DNA of 64,000 bases from IMCC45349 sp047219225 (GCF_047219225.1 NZ_CP178208.1:1488001-1552000), one strand, 5' to 3'; positions 44,765 through 54,273 are shown, counted from the stretch's first letter. The notes: generated by a model not told the origin, from the sequence alone. Numbers and translations are program-made.

Positions 44765-46024
44765 ATGCAAAAAATACCAAGATCAAAGAAACATTCTAAA
44801 AATGCTATAATATTATCAATATCAAAGGGATTTGAACGTGCAGCTTATTATGGAGCTAGAGCAGCATTAGTTTTATATTTAGTTGGAGAAACTATTAATT
44901 TATCAAATTCTGAAGCATTATCAATATATGGTACATATACCATGGGAGTTTTGATTTCTGGTTTTATTGGAGCTGTTTTAGGAGATTTATTGTTAGGTAA
45001 TAAGAAGTCTATATTGATTGGAGGTGTCTTATCTAGTTTAGCTTGTCTATTTCTTTGTGTTGAATCTCTTCAATGGATTAAAATTGGTTTAGTATTAATG
45101 GCATTAGGAACAGGTTTTTTTTCCTCTAATATTGTTGCGCGATTTGGGAAGGAGTATGTGGATAAGAAAGAGTTGTTAGATGCAGGGTTTTCTATATACT
45201 ATTCGGCTGTTAATATTGGTACTTTAGTTGGTATATTAGCTATTGGATATTTATGTGATTACAATTTTAAATATGGAATGTTACTTGCAATGACATTTAT
45301 ATTAATCTCAACATTTTTGCTTTATTTAGTTAAAAAACAGCCTTTAGATTTAATCTCAAATACTTTTCAAAAACACGTTGGTTTTTCTCAATATAAATAT
45401 ATTATAATTATAGTGTTGTTAGTTGGATGTTTTTGGGCTATTTATGAATTAAGTTATTATGGAGTCATAGAAATTCAACAACGAATTGGAGATGCATATG
45501 TAAATGAAGTTCCTAACACTTTACTAGTTAGTAGTTCTTTGTCATCATCTCTATCTATATTGACATTAATTGTTTTTGCATTTTTATGGAGTCGTTATTA
45601 TGGAAATCAATTTTTAAAACTATTTCTTGGGCTTTTTCTTTTTGGAATGGCACTTTTTATATTATCTAAAATTCCTTTAGATTTAGGAGAAGGAGGTGTA
45701 GCTTTGTTTGTGTTAGTTATAGTTCTTATGTCAATAGGAGAAAGTTTGATAACACCATTAATCTCTTCTATTACGGTTAAATATGCAAACCCTAAATATC
45801 TTACGATTGTATTGTTGCTCACAACTATCCCAAGTCTAGGCTTTAACAAAATAGCTGGAATGTTAGCAGAAAAGAGTGTTGATTATTCTTTGAATACTAT
45901 GCTTGTATACAGTGCATGTGTTCTTGTATTTTTATCCTTAATAGGTTATTTCTTTTTTAGAAAATTAAAAAAAGAAGAAGGTCTTTTCCTATCTAAAGAA
46001 GCCAAAGAGTTTCTAGATTCTTAA
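44765..46024 (+). CDS. POT/MFS-family transporter, atypical
   Basis: A 419-residue protein with about 12 membrane helices. The first helix region KGFERAAYYGARAALVLYLVGE corresponds to the ExxERFxYYGxRA motif of proton-coupled peptide transporters, but the first Glu is replaced by Lys21. Substrate is therefore uncertain. Its stop overlaps the convergent TonB receptor stop by three to four bases. Confidence 0.8.
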   Translation: MQKIPRSKKHSKNAIILSISKGFERAAYYGARAALVLYLVGETINLSNSEALSIYGTYTMGVLISGFIGAVLGDLLLGNKKSILIGGVLSSLACLFLCVESLQWIKIGLVLMALGTGFFSSNIVARFGKEYVDKKELLDAGFSIYYSAVNIGTLVGILAIGYLCDYNFKYGMLLAMTFILISTFLLYLVKKQPLDLISNTFQKHVGFSQYKYIIIIVLLVGCFWAIYELSYYGVIEIQQRIGDAYVNEVPNTLLVSSSLSSSLSILTLIVFAFLWSRYYGNQFLKLFLGLFLFGMALFILSKIPLDLGEGGVALFVLVIVLMSIGESLITPLISSITVKYANPKYLTIVLLLTTIPSLGFNKIAGMLAEKSVDYSLNTMLVYSACVLVFLSLIGYFFFRKLKKEEGLFLSKEAKEFLDS

Positions 46025-48315
46025 AGCGATTTAATCCTCAACCCAACAAAAACTGTTCTAGGACTCCCAGGACCATATACATAGTTACTATCTCGGTTTT
46101 TACCACTGTCAAAATCATCTTGATAAGCATCAAATATATTTTTAACTCCTCCAAAAATCTCTAAACCAGTTTCAAGGTTTTTTAAGTCAAACATATAGCT
46201 TGTTTTAAAACCAAGCTCAGAAAATGCTTTTGAAGTTGTGTAAACATCTGTTGTTTGTTCTGGAGCTCCAGCAAAATGAGCGATTTTCATTGTGCCTGTA
46301 TAAACATAGTTTAAAGTAGTGTTAAACCTTTTGTTTGGCGTAAAGGTTAGGGTTGCAAAGCCATATTCGTTAGGTGTTCTTAAAAACTCCCTAAGTGCTG
46401 GTAAGCCTTCAATATTTTCAACTGCAGTATCAAACTTGCTTGATTGTACATTTAATCCAGCTTCTAATTGCACCTTTTTATCGTAGTTGGCTCTTACTTC
46501 AAAAGTTAATCCTTTTACTGTTGCGCCATCGCCATTTTGTTTTTCAAAACGCTCACCAAATTCATCTTCTCCTATTGGTGCTAAATAAAAGGCATCTTTT
46601 AAATGTGTATAAAACCCTTCTAGTGTAAAACCAAAAATGTAATGCTCAGTAGGTTTGTCATAATTAATTGAAGCGCTAAAACTATTAGAGCGTTCTTCTT
46701 TTAAATCATCTGCAAGTGATATTCTTGAAATTCCACCTCCAGCAAAAGCGATATGTAAGTCGGTGTCAAATGCTTGTGGTGCTCTAAACCCTGTACTCCA
46801 TGTAGTGCGTAACTGTAGGTTACTTTGTGGTTTGTAGAGTAATGAAAAACGAGGGCTGAAAATTACTTTATTAACTAAGTTGTGTTTGTCTGCACGAACT
46901 CCAGAGAGTAAGTTTAATTTAGACGAAATCTCCCAATCACTTTGTAAAAAAGCAGCAAAGGTTTTTGTGGTTTGATCTATTTTATAATTGTAAGCTTCAA
47001 TCTCGTCAAGCACATCGTCCATTACATATTCGCTTCCAAACGTAAATACATTACTCCCTTTTATAAAATCATTAAAACGATGATTTAATTGTGCACCTCC
47101 TTGAAAGGTTGTGGTTTTAGAAATTCCGTAAGGAGGATTTTCTAAGTGAGTAGTTATGTCTTCTTCGGTGTCAGGAAAAATTCCTGTATAGTGATCTCTG
47201 TCTGTTTGTTGTCCTGCTAAATAGGTAATTAACGAACTGTTTTCATTATTAAAGTTGATTTGATAATCTAAACTTCCCATGAGTACATTGTGAGTTCGCT
47301 CTTCAGATTGTAAAGCTAAATGTGGTGCTTTGTCTACCATTTCACCACCATATCTGTACTCATTTAAATTACTAAAACTTACTTCAAATTTTTGATTTTC
47401 AGCAGGTAAAAAGAAAAGGTTGGTACCAAACGAAGTGTTATTAAGCTCAGACAACTCTGAGAAATTATCGCCATTGGCATCGTAAGCATCACGCTCACGC
47501 TTATTGACAAATAAAGAAACCCCAGCATTTTTATTTTTAGAAACTACAGTGGCATTACCATTAATAATATGGTCGCTAGCATCACCCTTTATAGATTGAT
47601 AGGTATAATTAACATCAAAGCTATCTTCTTTTGGTGTTTTTGTAATCACATTTACAACTCCTCCAATAGCACTAGAGCCATATAGTGTAGAGCCTCCACC
47701 TCTAATAGTTTCAATGCGGTCAATCATATTTACAGGAATTTGCTCTAAACCATATAATCCAGTTAAAGGACTAAAAATTGGACGTCCATTAATTAAAATT
47801 TGCGAATAGCCTCCTGCTAAACCATTCATACGTAATTGTGTGTAATTACATGTTTGACAATCGGTTTCGACTCTTAATCCAGGTTGAAACTTTAACCCTT
47901 CCGATAAGTTACAAGCCTGTACATTTTCTAAAGCCTCGCTATTTAACACATTAACTATTACAGGCGAATTGGTTATTCGCTTAAATGTTCTTGTTCCAGT
48001 AATAACAACTTCATCTAATAAAGATGCTTCCTTAAGGTCAAAGTTTAGTGTTATATTTTTATCGTTAATACTAACATCTTTTCTTAAAGTTTCATAACCA
48101 GTAAAAGATACTTCAATAATATAATTACCTGATGGCAAGTTGGTGACTACATAATTACCGTTTTCATCAGCAACGGCACCTTTATTAGTGTTTTTTACTG
48201 CAATATTAGCGTAAGAAAGCACATTGTTGTTAGTAGTTACCTTTCCAGAAACAGTAAAATTTTGACTGTTTATAATGCTAGAATATATAAAAAGGAAAAA
48301 GAAAATCTTCTTCAT
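46021..48315 (-). CDS. TonB-dependent outer-membrane receptor
   Basis: A 764-residue receptor: signal peptide (ends INSQ), carboxypeptidase-regulatory-like domain (about 20-105), TonB box region LLDEVVITGTRT, plug domain with GLKFQPGLRVETDCQTCNYT and ETIRGGGSTLYGSSAIGGVVNVIT, then a 22-strand barrel. I use ATG 48315, not the TTG at 48336. The gene is divergent from an MntR-like regulator and a ZIP transporter, with a DtxR-type box between, so a metal complex such as manganese, iron or zinc is the likely substrate. The Cys pair in the plug is a notable feature. Confidence 0.9.
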   Translation of the reverse strand: MKKIFFFLFIYSSIINSQNFTVSGKVTTNNNVLSYANIAVKNTNKGAVADENGNYVVTNLPSGNYIIEVSFTGYETLRKDVSINDKNITLNFDLKEASLLDEVVITGTRTFKRITNSPVIVNVLNSEALENVQACNLSEGLKFQPGLRVETDCQTCNYTQLRMNGLAGGYSQILINGRPIFSPLTGLYGLEQIPVNMIDRIETIRGGGSTLYGSSAIGGVVNVITKTPKEDSFDVNYTYQSIKGDASDHIINGNATVVSKNKNAGVSLFVNKRERDAYDANGDNFSELSELNNTSFGTNLFFLPAENQKFEVSFSNLNEYRYGGEMVDKAPHLALQSEERTHNVLMGSLDYQINFNNENSSLITYLAGQQTDRDHYTGIFPDTEEDITTHLENPPYGISKTTTFQGGAQLNHRFNDFIKGSNVFTFGSEYVMDDVLDEIEAYNYKIDQTTKTFAAFLQSDWEISSKLNLLSGVRADKHNLVNKVIFSPRFSLLYKPQSNLQLRTTWSTGFRAPQAFDTDLHIAFAGGGISRISLADDLKEERSNSFSASINYDKPTEHYIFGFTLEGFYTHLKDAFYLAPIGEDEFGERFEKQNGDGATVKGLTFEVRANYDKKVQLEAGLNVQSSKFDTAVENIEGLPALREFLRTPNEYGFATLTFTPNKRFNTTLNYVYTGTMKIAHFAGAPEQTTDVYTTSKAFSELGFKTSYMFDLKNLETGLEIFGGVKNIFDAYQDDFDSGKNRDSNYVYGPGSPRTVFVGLRIKSL

Positions 48316-48333
48316 AAGTTTCAAATTTTTATG

Positions 48334-48341
48334 CAAATATA
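48334..48341 (-). promoter_or_regulatory. -7 element of the TonB receptor gene
   Basis: The minus strand reads TATATTTG (full match), 19 bases before ATG 48315, supporting that start over the TTG inside it. Confidence 0.5.
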
Positions 48342-48349
48342 AATTAAAA

Positions 48350-48369
48350 TTTAGATAAGCCTAAAAATA
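48350..48369. promoter_or_regulatory. DtxR/MntR-type operator candidate
   Basis: TTTAG-N6-CTAAA at 48350-48365 is an inverted repeat. Read as the 19-mer at 48351-48369 it agrees at 15 of 19 positions with the classical DtxR-family consensus TWAGGTWAGSCTWACCTWA. It lies between the two divergent -7 boxes, just upstream of the receptor promoter, where a bound repressor would block it. Confidence 0.6.
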
Positions 48370-48392
48370 TATTTAAATCAATGTAAAAAGTG

Positions 48393-48400
48393 TATATTTG
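48393..48400 (+). promoter_or_regulatory. -7 element of the MntR-like regulator gene
   Basis: TATATTTG (full match) ends 16 bases before the GTG start at 48417, leaving a very short leader. Confidence 0.5.
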
Positions 48401-48416
48401 CCCAAACTATTGAAGC

Positions 48417-49073
48417 GTGGTAACTTTTTCAGAAGAAAATTATTTAAAAGCAATTTATCATTTATCTAAGCATGGAAATGTTTCGGTAAGTACAAATGCT
48501 ATTGCTCAAAAAATGGAAACTAAAGCATCTTCTGTAACCGATATGATTAAAAAACTAGATGAAAAAGAGTTAGTTAATTATATTAAATATCAAGGTGTTA
48601 ATCTTACTGAAAAAGGACGTTTAGCTGCTACTTCTGTAATTAGAAAGCATAGACTTTGGGAAGTGTTTTTGGTGAACAAGCTTAATTTTTCTTGGGATGA
48701 AGTGCATGAGGTAGCCGAACAATTAGAGCATATTAAATCTGAAAAACTAATTAACGAATTAGATGCATTATTAGATTTTCCTACACATGATCCACATGGA
48801 GACCCAATTCCAGATAAAGATGGAAACTTTAAGAAAACAGAAAAGATAATGCTTGCTAAGGCAAAGGAGTTTGATGTGTGTACTTGTGTTGGAGTTAATG
48901 ATTCTTCAGCTCAGTTTTTGAAGTATCTAGACAAAAATAATATTGCTTTAGGTACAAGTATTAAGGTTCTTTCTAAAGAGCCTTTTGACGAATCAATGGT
49001 TATTGAAGTAAATGGAATTAAGTTAGCCATCTCAAAATTAATTTCGAACAATTTATACGTTAAAATAAGTTAG
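48417..49073 (+). CDS. DtxR-family metal-dependent repressor, MntR-like
   Basis: A 218-residue regulator starting at GTG 48417 (no in-frame ATG fits). Winged HTH (VSTNAIAQKMETKASSVTDMIKKL), dimer/metal region with His78 (RKHRLWEVFL) and HEVAEQLEHIKSE, and a C-terminal FeoA/SH3-like domain (150-218). The DtxR cysteine ligand position is Glu101, as in manganese-type MntR, followed by Glu104-His105. It probably represses metal uptake when manganese or iron is plentiful. A ZIP transporter starts two bases after it. Confidence 0.9.
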   Translation: MVTFSEENYLKAIYHLSKHGNVSVSTNAIAQKMETKASSVTDMIKKLDEKELVNYIKYQGVNLTEKGRLAATSVIRKHRLWEVFLVNKLNFSWDEVHEVAEQLEHIKSEKLINELDALLDFPTHDPHGDPIPDKDGNFKKTEKIMLAKAKEFDVCTCVGVNDSSAQFLKYLDKNNIALGTSIKVLSKEPFDESMVIEVNGIKLAISKLISNNLYVKIS

Positions 49074-49075
49074 AT

Positions 49076-49900
49076 ATGTTAGATAGTATCATTCAATATT
49101 TTGAATCTATAGACCCAATATTAGCAGCATTATATGCATCATTATTTACATGGATTTTAACTGCTTCTGGTGCAGCACTAGTGTTCTTTTTTAAAGGAAT
49201 GAATCGTGCATTACTTGATGGAATGTTAGGTTTTACAGGAGGCGTTATGGTAGCTGCAAGTTTTTGGAGTTTATTAGCTCCAGGAATAGAAATGAGTCCA
49301 GGTGAAGGTTTTGAAAAAGTAATTCCTGCTGCAGTTGGTTTTGCTTTAGGTGCATTATTTTTATTTGGCTTAGACAAAATTCTACCTCATTTGCATATCA
49401 ATTTCAAAGAAAGTGAAAAAGAAGGTGTTAAAACACCTTGGCATAGAACCACACTTTTAGTTTTAGCTATTACATTACATAATATTCCAGAAGGATTAGC
49501 TGTTGGTGTACTTTTTGGAGGTGTTGCAGCTGGAATTCCGGAGGCAACTATTGGAGGTGCTGTGGCTTTAGCGTTAGGAATAGGTATTCAAAACTTCCCT
49601 GAAGGATTAGCAGTATCTATGCCTATGCGTCGTCAAGGAGCTAGTAAATTTAAGAGTTTTTGGTATGGTCAAATGTCTGCAATTGTTGAGCCAGTAGCAG
49701 CTGTTATTGGAGCTTTAGCAGTAACATTTTTTACACCAATTTTACCTTATGCTTTGGCTTTTGCAGCAGGAGCCATGATTTTTGTAGTAGTAGAAGAAGT
49801 GATTCCTGAAACCCAACGCGATAAGTATACCGACATTGCAACTCTTGGTTTTATTGGTGGTTTCATTGTAATGATGACTTTAGATGTTGCTTTAGGTTAA
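49076..49900 (+). CDS. ZIP-family metal transporter
   Basis: A 274-residue inner-membrane protein with about eight helices and the ZIP metal motifs HNIPEG (135-140) and QNFPEG (172-177), the second with Gln in place of His. It resembles the GufA/ZIP11 group. It would move zinc, manganese or iron into the cytoplasm. It is co-transcribed with the MntR-like gene. Confidence 0.92.
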   Translation: MLDSIIQYFESIDPILAALYASLFTWILTASGAALVFFFKGMNRALLDGMLGFTGGVMVAASFWSLLAPGIEMSPGEGFEKVIPAAVGFALGALFLFGLDKILPHLHINFKESEKEGVKTPWHRTTLLVLAITLHNIPEGLAVGVLFGGVAAGIPEATIGGAVALALGIGIQNFPEGLAVSMPMRRQGASKFKSFWYGQMSAIVEPVAAVIGALAVTFFTPILPYALAFAAGAMIFVVVEEVIPETQRDKYTDIATLGFIGGFIVMMTLDVALG

Positions 49901-49903
49901 TAG

Positions 49904-49943
49904 TTTGAAGCAGGAAAAAAATTAGTAACTTCCTCGCTTCAAA
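49904..49943. other. Intergenic hairpin between ZIP and S9 peptidase genes
   Basis: TTTGAAGC-AGGAA (49904-49916) pairs with TTCCTCGCTTCAAA (49930-49943), with one bulged base. There is no T run on either side, so it may be a processing or leader element and not a terminator. Confidence 0.45.
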
Positions 49944-49957
49944 ATAAACTTAAAGTA

Positions 49958-51982
49958 ATGAAACGATTCCTTCTTATTACAGCGCTAGTAGCGTTACAAT
50001 TCTCTTTTGGTCAAGATAAAAAGCAACCATTGCAATTAATGGATGTTTTTGAACTTGAATTTGCTTCAGATCCACAAATTTCACCAGACGGAACACAAAT
50101 AGTATATCGAAGAAATGGGTTTGATATCATGACAGATAATCCAAAAGGTAATCTATGGATTATTAATGCAGATGGTACAAATAACAGAAAGTTAACCTCA
50201 AGAGAAGTAAGCGAAGGACAAGCAAGATGGTCACCAACTGGTGATAGAATAGCTTTTACTAGTAGCACAAAAGAAGGTTCCGAAGTATATATGTATTGGT
50301 TAGCAACTGGACAGATTGCAAAATTATCGCAATTACCAGCTTCACCAGGATCTTTAACGTGGTCTCCAGACGGAAAAACATTAGTCTTTACTATGAAAGT
50401 AGCCGCTAAGTCTCCAGTAATTACGAGTATGCCTTCAAAGCCTAAAGGTGCTAATTGGGCAGCTCCTGCTCGAATTACAGATAGATTTAAACATGAAGCT
50501 GATGGCGCAGGATATATTAAACCTGGATTTACGCATATTTTTAGCATGCCAGCAGAAGGAGGTAGCGCTAAACAGTTAACAAGTGGTGATTATAATCATG
50601 GAGGATCATTATCGTTCTCACCAAATGGTAAGGACATTTATTTTTCAGCCAATAGATTTGAAGATTGGGAATACCGATTTAGAAACAGTGAAGTTTATAA
50701 AGTTGATGTAAATACAAAAAAGATAATACAACTTACAACACAAGATGGACCAGATTATTCTCCAAAAATATCTCCAAATGGAAAGCAGATTGCTTTTTTA
50801 GGTTTTAAAGATGAGGTACAAACACATCAAACTACAAAGCTTCATATAATGAATGCTGATGGTACGTCTCGTAAAGTGATTTCTAATAGTTTAGATAGAG
50901 ATGTCTCCGATATTACTTGGGATAAGGAGGGAAAAGGATTGTATTTTATTTACGATGATAAAGGAAATACCAAAATTGGACATATTACTTTAAGTGGGAT
51001 AGTAAAAAAGTTAACCGATAATGTTGGAGGTACTACTTTAGGGCGTCCATATGCGTCAGGATCGTATTCTATAGCTAATAATGGAACTATTGTCTATACG
51101 CAAACAAGACCAGAATATCCTGCAGATTTAGCTGTATTAAAACCTAAAAAAGACGCCACATTAATTACCGATTTAAATAGTGATATTCTTGGACAACGTG
51201 AGTTAGGGAAAGTAGAAGAGGTATGGTATAAATCATCGTATGATGGTCGTGATATTCAAGGTTGGATTGTAAAGCCACCTTATTATGATGCTTCTAAAAA
51301 ATATCCTCTTTTAGTTGAAAATCATGGTGGTCCAATTTTAAATTATGGAGACCGATTTACAACTGAAATTCAACTATATGCTGCAGATGGTTATGTGGTG
51401 TTTTATCCTAATCCTAGAGGTAGTACAAGTTATGGTGAAGCATTTGGCAACTTATTATATAATAACTATCCAGGACAAGATTATAACGATGTCATGGATG
51501 GCGTTGATTATTTGGTAAACCAAGGTATTGCAGATAACGATAAGTTATTTGTAACAGGAGGAAGTGCTGGAGGTATTATGACTGCGTGGATGATTGGTAA
51601 AAACAATCGCTTTAAAGCAGCAGTAGTTCATAAACCAGTAATGAATTGGATTAGTAAAACATTAGTTGCAGATAATTATTATGGTTATGCCGATTCACGT
51701 TACCCTGGACAACCTTGGGAAAATTTTGAAACGTATTGGAAGTTTTCGCCTATTTCGTTGGTTGGAAACATAGAAACGCCAACAATGGTTATGGTAGGGA
51801 TGAATGATTTAAGAACACCACCAAGTGAAGCAAAACAGTTATATCACGCTTTAAAGCTTAGAAAAATAGAAACAGTTTTAGTTGAAATGCCTGGAGCTTC
51901 TCATGGCATCGCTAGACGTCCAAGTCAGTTAATTAGTAAAGTAGCACATACGTTGGCTTGGTTAAAAAAGTATGATGAATAA
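49958..51982 (+). CDS. Exported S9-family prolyl oligopeptidase-like peptidase
   Basis: A 674-residue protein with a signal peptide ending FSFGQ, a seven-bladed TolB/WD-like propeller (about 35-400; repeated ISPDGTQI/SPNGKQI motifs) and an alpha/beta hydrolase domain with Ser536 (TGGSAGG), Asp617 (GMNDLRTPPSEAKQ) and His649 (GASHGIA). Expected to cleave short peptides in the periplasm as an acylaminoacyl- or dipeptidyl-peptidase. Complete catalytic triad. Confidence 0.93.
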   Translation: MKRFLLITALVALQFSFGQDKKQPLQLMDVFELEFASDPQISPDGTQIVYRRNGFDIMTDNPKGNLWIINADGTNNRKLTSREVSEGQARWSPTGDRIAFTSSTKEGSEVYMYWLATGQIAKLSQLPASPGSLTWSPDGKTLVFTMKVAAKSPVITSMPSKPKGANWAAPARITDRFKHEADGAGYIKPGFTHIFSMPAEGGSAKQLTSGDYNHGGSLSFSPNGKDIYFSANRFEDWEYRFRNSEVYKVDVNTKKIIQLTTQDGPDYSPKISPNGKQIAFLGFKDEVQTHQTTKLHIMNADGTSRKVISNSLDRDVSDITWDKEGKGLYFIYDDKGNTKIGHITLSGIVKKLTDNVGGTTLGRPYASGSYSIANNGTIVYTQTRPEYPADLAVLKPKKDATLITDLNSDILGQRELGKVEEVWYKSSYDGRDIQGWIVKPPYYDASKKYPLLVENHGGPILNYGDRFTTEIQLYAADGYVVFYPNPRGSTSYGEAFGNLLYNNYPGQDYNDVMDGVDYLVNQGIADNDKLFVTGGSAGGIMTAWMIGKNNRFKAAVVHKPVMNWISKTLVADNYYGYADSRYPGQPWENFETYWKFSPISLVGNIETPTMVMVGMNDLRTPPSEAKQLYHALKLRKIETVLVEMPGASHGIARRPSQLISKVAHTLAWLKKYDE

Positions 51983-52005
51983 TTTTAATTTTTAGACTAT
52001 AAAAA

Positions 52006-52143
52006 TTAAGCACATCCACAGCCATCATTTCCACAGGATTTGGTGGCTTTTCTCTTTGGTTTCCAAAAGTATTTTTTAACTAAAAATGCTAATGCTAAAC
52101 CAGCAATAATAAAAACTAATATGTTTTGAAACCAATCGTTCAT
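52006..52143 (-). CDS. FeoB-associated Cys-rich membrane protein
   Basis: A 45-residue protein: one membrane helix (NILVFIIAGLALAFLVKKYF), a basic stretch KPKRKATK and a Cys-rich end SCGNDGCGCA. This is the FeoB-associated small protein family (comparable in place to FeoC). It begins 30 bases after the feoB stop on the same strand. It is too short for most gene callers but the pattern is unambiguous. Proposed to aid ferrous iron transfer or FeoB stability. Confidence 0.88.
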   Translation of the reverse strand: MNDWFQNILVFIIAGLALAFLVKKYFWKPKRKATKSCGNDGCGCA

Positions 52144-52173
52144 ATGTGTTTTGTCGTAAAAACTATGGCAACA

Positions 52174-54273
52174 TTATTTTAAAAACTGAAAAGCAATTAA
52201 AGCAGCTATATATGCAATAATTGACATGCCAACTAATTGAATCATTGGCCATTTCCAGCTTTTTGTTTCACGTTTTACAATGGCGAGCGTACTCATACAT
52301 TGCATTGCAAAAGCATAGAATAATAATAATGATATACCAGAAGCAAGTGTAAATACTTTTGCACCATTGCTATGTACTTCGGCAGCCATTTTACTTTTTA
52401 TAGTGTCTTCATCTTCATTATCATTAGCACTACCAACACTATAAATAGTTGCTAAGGTTCCAACAAATACTTCACGAGCAGCAAATGATGTTACTAAACC
52501 AATACCAATTTTCCAATCGTATCCTAAAGGCTTAATAGCAGGTTCAATAGTTTTACCAACAATACCTATATAAGAGTGCTCTAGCTTATGTGAAGCTATT
52601 TTATCTTCTAATTCAAGATCAGATAGTGTTGGGTTTTCAGTTTTAACAATAGATTCGGCATTATTAAACTGTTCTCCAGGACCATAAGATGCTAGTACCC
52701 AAAGTACAATTGAAATGGCTAATATTATTTTTCCTGCTTCTAATACAAAGGTTTTTGTTTTTTCAAATACAGTAATTCCAACATTTTTTAGCAGTGGAAT
52801 TTTATAACTAGGCATTTCAACAACAAAGAATGACTTTCTCTTTGTTTTCATAACCTTGTCTAATATATAAGCTGAAAACACTGCCATTCCAAAACCTAAA
52901 ATGTATAGCAACATTAAAGTAAGAGCTTGGTAACTTAGGCCTAAAAATCGACCTTCTGGTATTACTAAAGCAATAATAATTAGATAAACAGGTAACCTTG
53001 CAGAACAGGTTGTAAAAGGTGTAACTAGAATGGTTATTAAACGTTCCTTCCAGTTTTCTATATTACGTGTTGCCATTACTGCTGGAATTGCACAAGCTGT
53101 TCCAGAAATAAGAGGTACTACACTTTTTCCGCTAAGTCCAAAGCGACGCATAATTCTGTCCATTAAAAAAACGACACGACTCATATAGCCACTTTCTTCA
53201 AGTATAGATATAAATAAAAATAAGAAAGCAATTTGAGGAATAAAGATAACAACACCACCAATCCCAGCTATAATACCTTCGGCAAGTAAATTGGTAAAGG
53301 CGCCTTTGGGAAGGGTGTTTTTTGTCCAATCGGCTAACGAAGCAAATGTAGCATCGATAAAGTCCATTGGTATGGTTGCCCAATCATATATAGCTTGGAA
53401 AATGGCCAATAATATGAAGAAGAAAATAACATAACCCCAAACTTTGTGAGTTAATATTCGGTCTAACTTACTTCTTAAATCTTTAGCTTTTGAACTATCA
53501 ATAGTTAAGCTTTCCTTTAAAACGTTATTAATGAATTGATAACGTTTTATAGTTTCTTTTTGTTGTAAGCGTTTTAACTCTGAAGCCGATTTTGTTTTAA
53601 ATGCAGAAATATCTAATTCTTGTCTAGATACTTTTCCAAAATTAACATCTTGAGTAATTACTAACCATAATTTGTATACGTCTTGATTAGGGAAAGCTTT
53701 GTCAAGTCTTTTAAAATAATCAGGTTCTATTGTTGTAGGGTCTAAGCAAGGTGTTGTGGAAAGCGATTTGTAATCTTGTATTAGATCTTTTATATCTTGA
53801 ATTCCTTCATTTTTACGAGTGCTTACAAGAGCAATTTTAGTGTGTAATTGCTTTTCTAATAAAGGAATATTTAAAGAAATCCCTTTTCTATCCATTCTAT
53901 CAGCCATATTAATGACCAAAATAGATGGTATTTTTAAGTCTTTTATTTGTGTAAATAAAAGTAAGTTTCTTTTTAAGTGCTCAACATCTGTTACTATTAC
54001 AGCTACATCTGGATAATCTTTGTCGTTCTTGTTTAATAATAGCTCAATAACAACATTTTCATCAAGTGATGAAGCATTTAAACTATAAGTTCCTGGTAAG
54101 TCTAAAATATGTGCTTTAACACCTCGTGGAAGTTTACAAACCCCTTCTTTTTTATCAACAGTAATTCCTGGATAGTTTCCTACCTTTTGGTTTAAACCAG
54201 TAAGCGCATTAAACACAGATGTTTTTCCTGTATTTGGGTTTCCTATTAACGCAACATTAATTTGTTTACTCAT
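52174..54273 (-). CDS. feoB: Ferrous iron transport protein B
   Basis: A 699-residue FeoB: N-terminal GTPase with G1 GNPNTGKTS (11-19), G3 DLPG (58-61) and G4 NMAD (122-125), a helical regulatory region, then about nine to ten membrane helices with two Gate segments (GCxxPAxxAT-like SGTACAIPAVMATRNI). It imports ferrous iron across the inner membrane. Its start overlaps feoA by eight bases. Confidence 0.97.
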   Translation of the reverse strand: MSKQINVALIGNPNTGKTSVFNALTGLNQKVGNYPGITVDKKEGVCKLPRGVKAHILDLPGTYSLNASSLDENVVIELLLNKNDKDYPDVAVIVTDVEHLKRNLLLFTQIKDLKIPSILVINMADRMDRKGISLNIPLLEKQLHTKIALVSTRKNEGIQDIKDLIQDYKSLSTTPCLDPTTIEPDYFKRLDKAFPNQDVYKLWLVITQDVNFGKVSRQELDISAFKTKSASELKRLQQKETIKRYQFINNVLKESLTIDSSKAKDLRSKLDRILTHKVWGYVIFFFILLAIFQAIYDWATIPMDFIDATFASLADWTKNTLPKGAFTNLLAEGIIAGIGGVVIFIPQIAFLFLFISILEESGYMSRVVFLMDRIMRRFGLSGKSVVPLISGTACAIPAVMATRNIENWKERLITILVTPFTTCSARLPVYLIIIALVIPEGRFLGLSYQALTLMLLYILGFGMAVFSAYILDKVMKTKRKSFFVVEMPSYKIPLLKNVGITVFEKTKTFVLEAGKIILAISIVLWVLASYGPGEQFNNAESIVKTENPTLSDLELEDKIASHKLEHSYIGIVGKTIEPAIKPLGYDWKIGIGLVTSFAAREVFVGTLATIYSVGSANDNEDEDTIKSKMAAEVHSNGAKVFTLASGISLLLFYAFAMQCMSTLAIVKRETKSWKWPMIQLVGMSIIAYIAALIAFQFLK

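Noticed and set aside
48316..48336. TTG start for the TonB receptor
   Set aside because: The TTG falls inside the -7 box of the gene, and ATG 48315 gives a proper signal peptide directly.
50011..50547. 178-codon open frame on the minus strand
   Set aside because: It lies fully antisense to the N-terminal propeller of the S9 peptidase, has no recognisable motif and is explained by codon bias of the sense gene.
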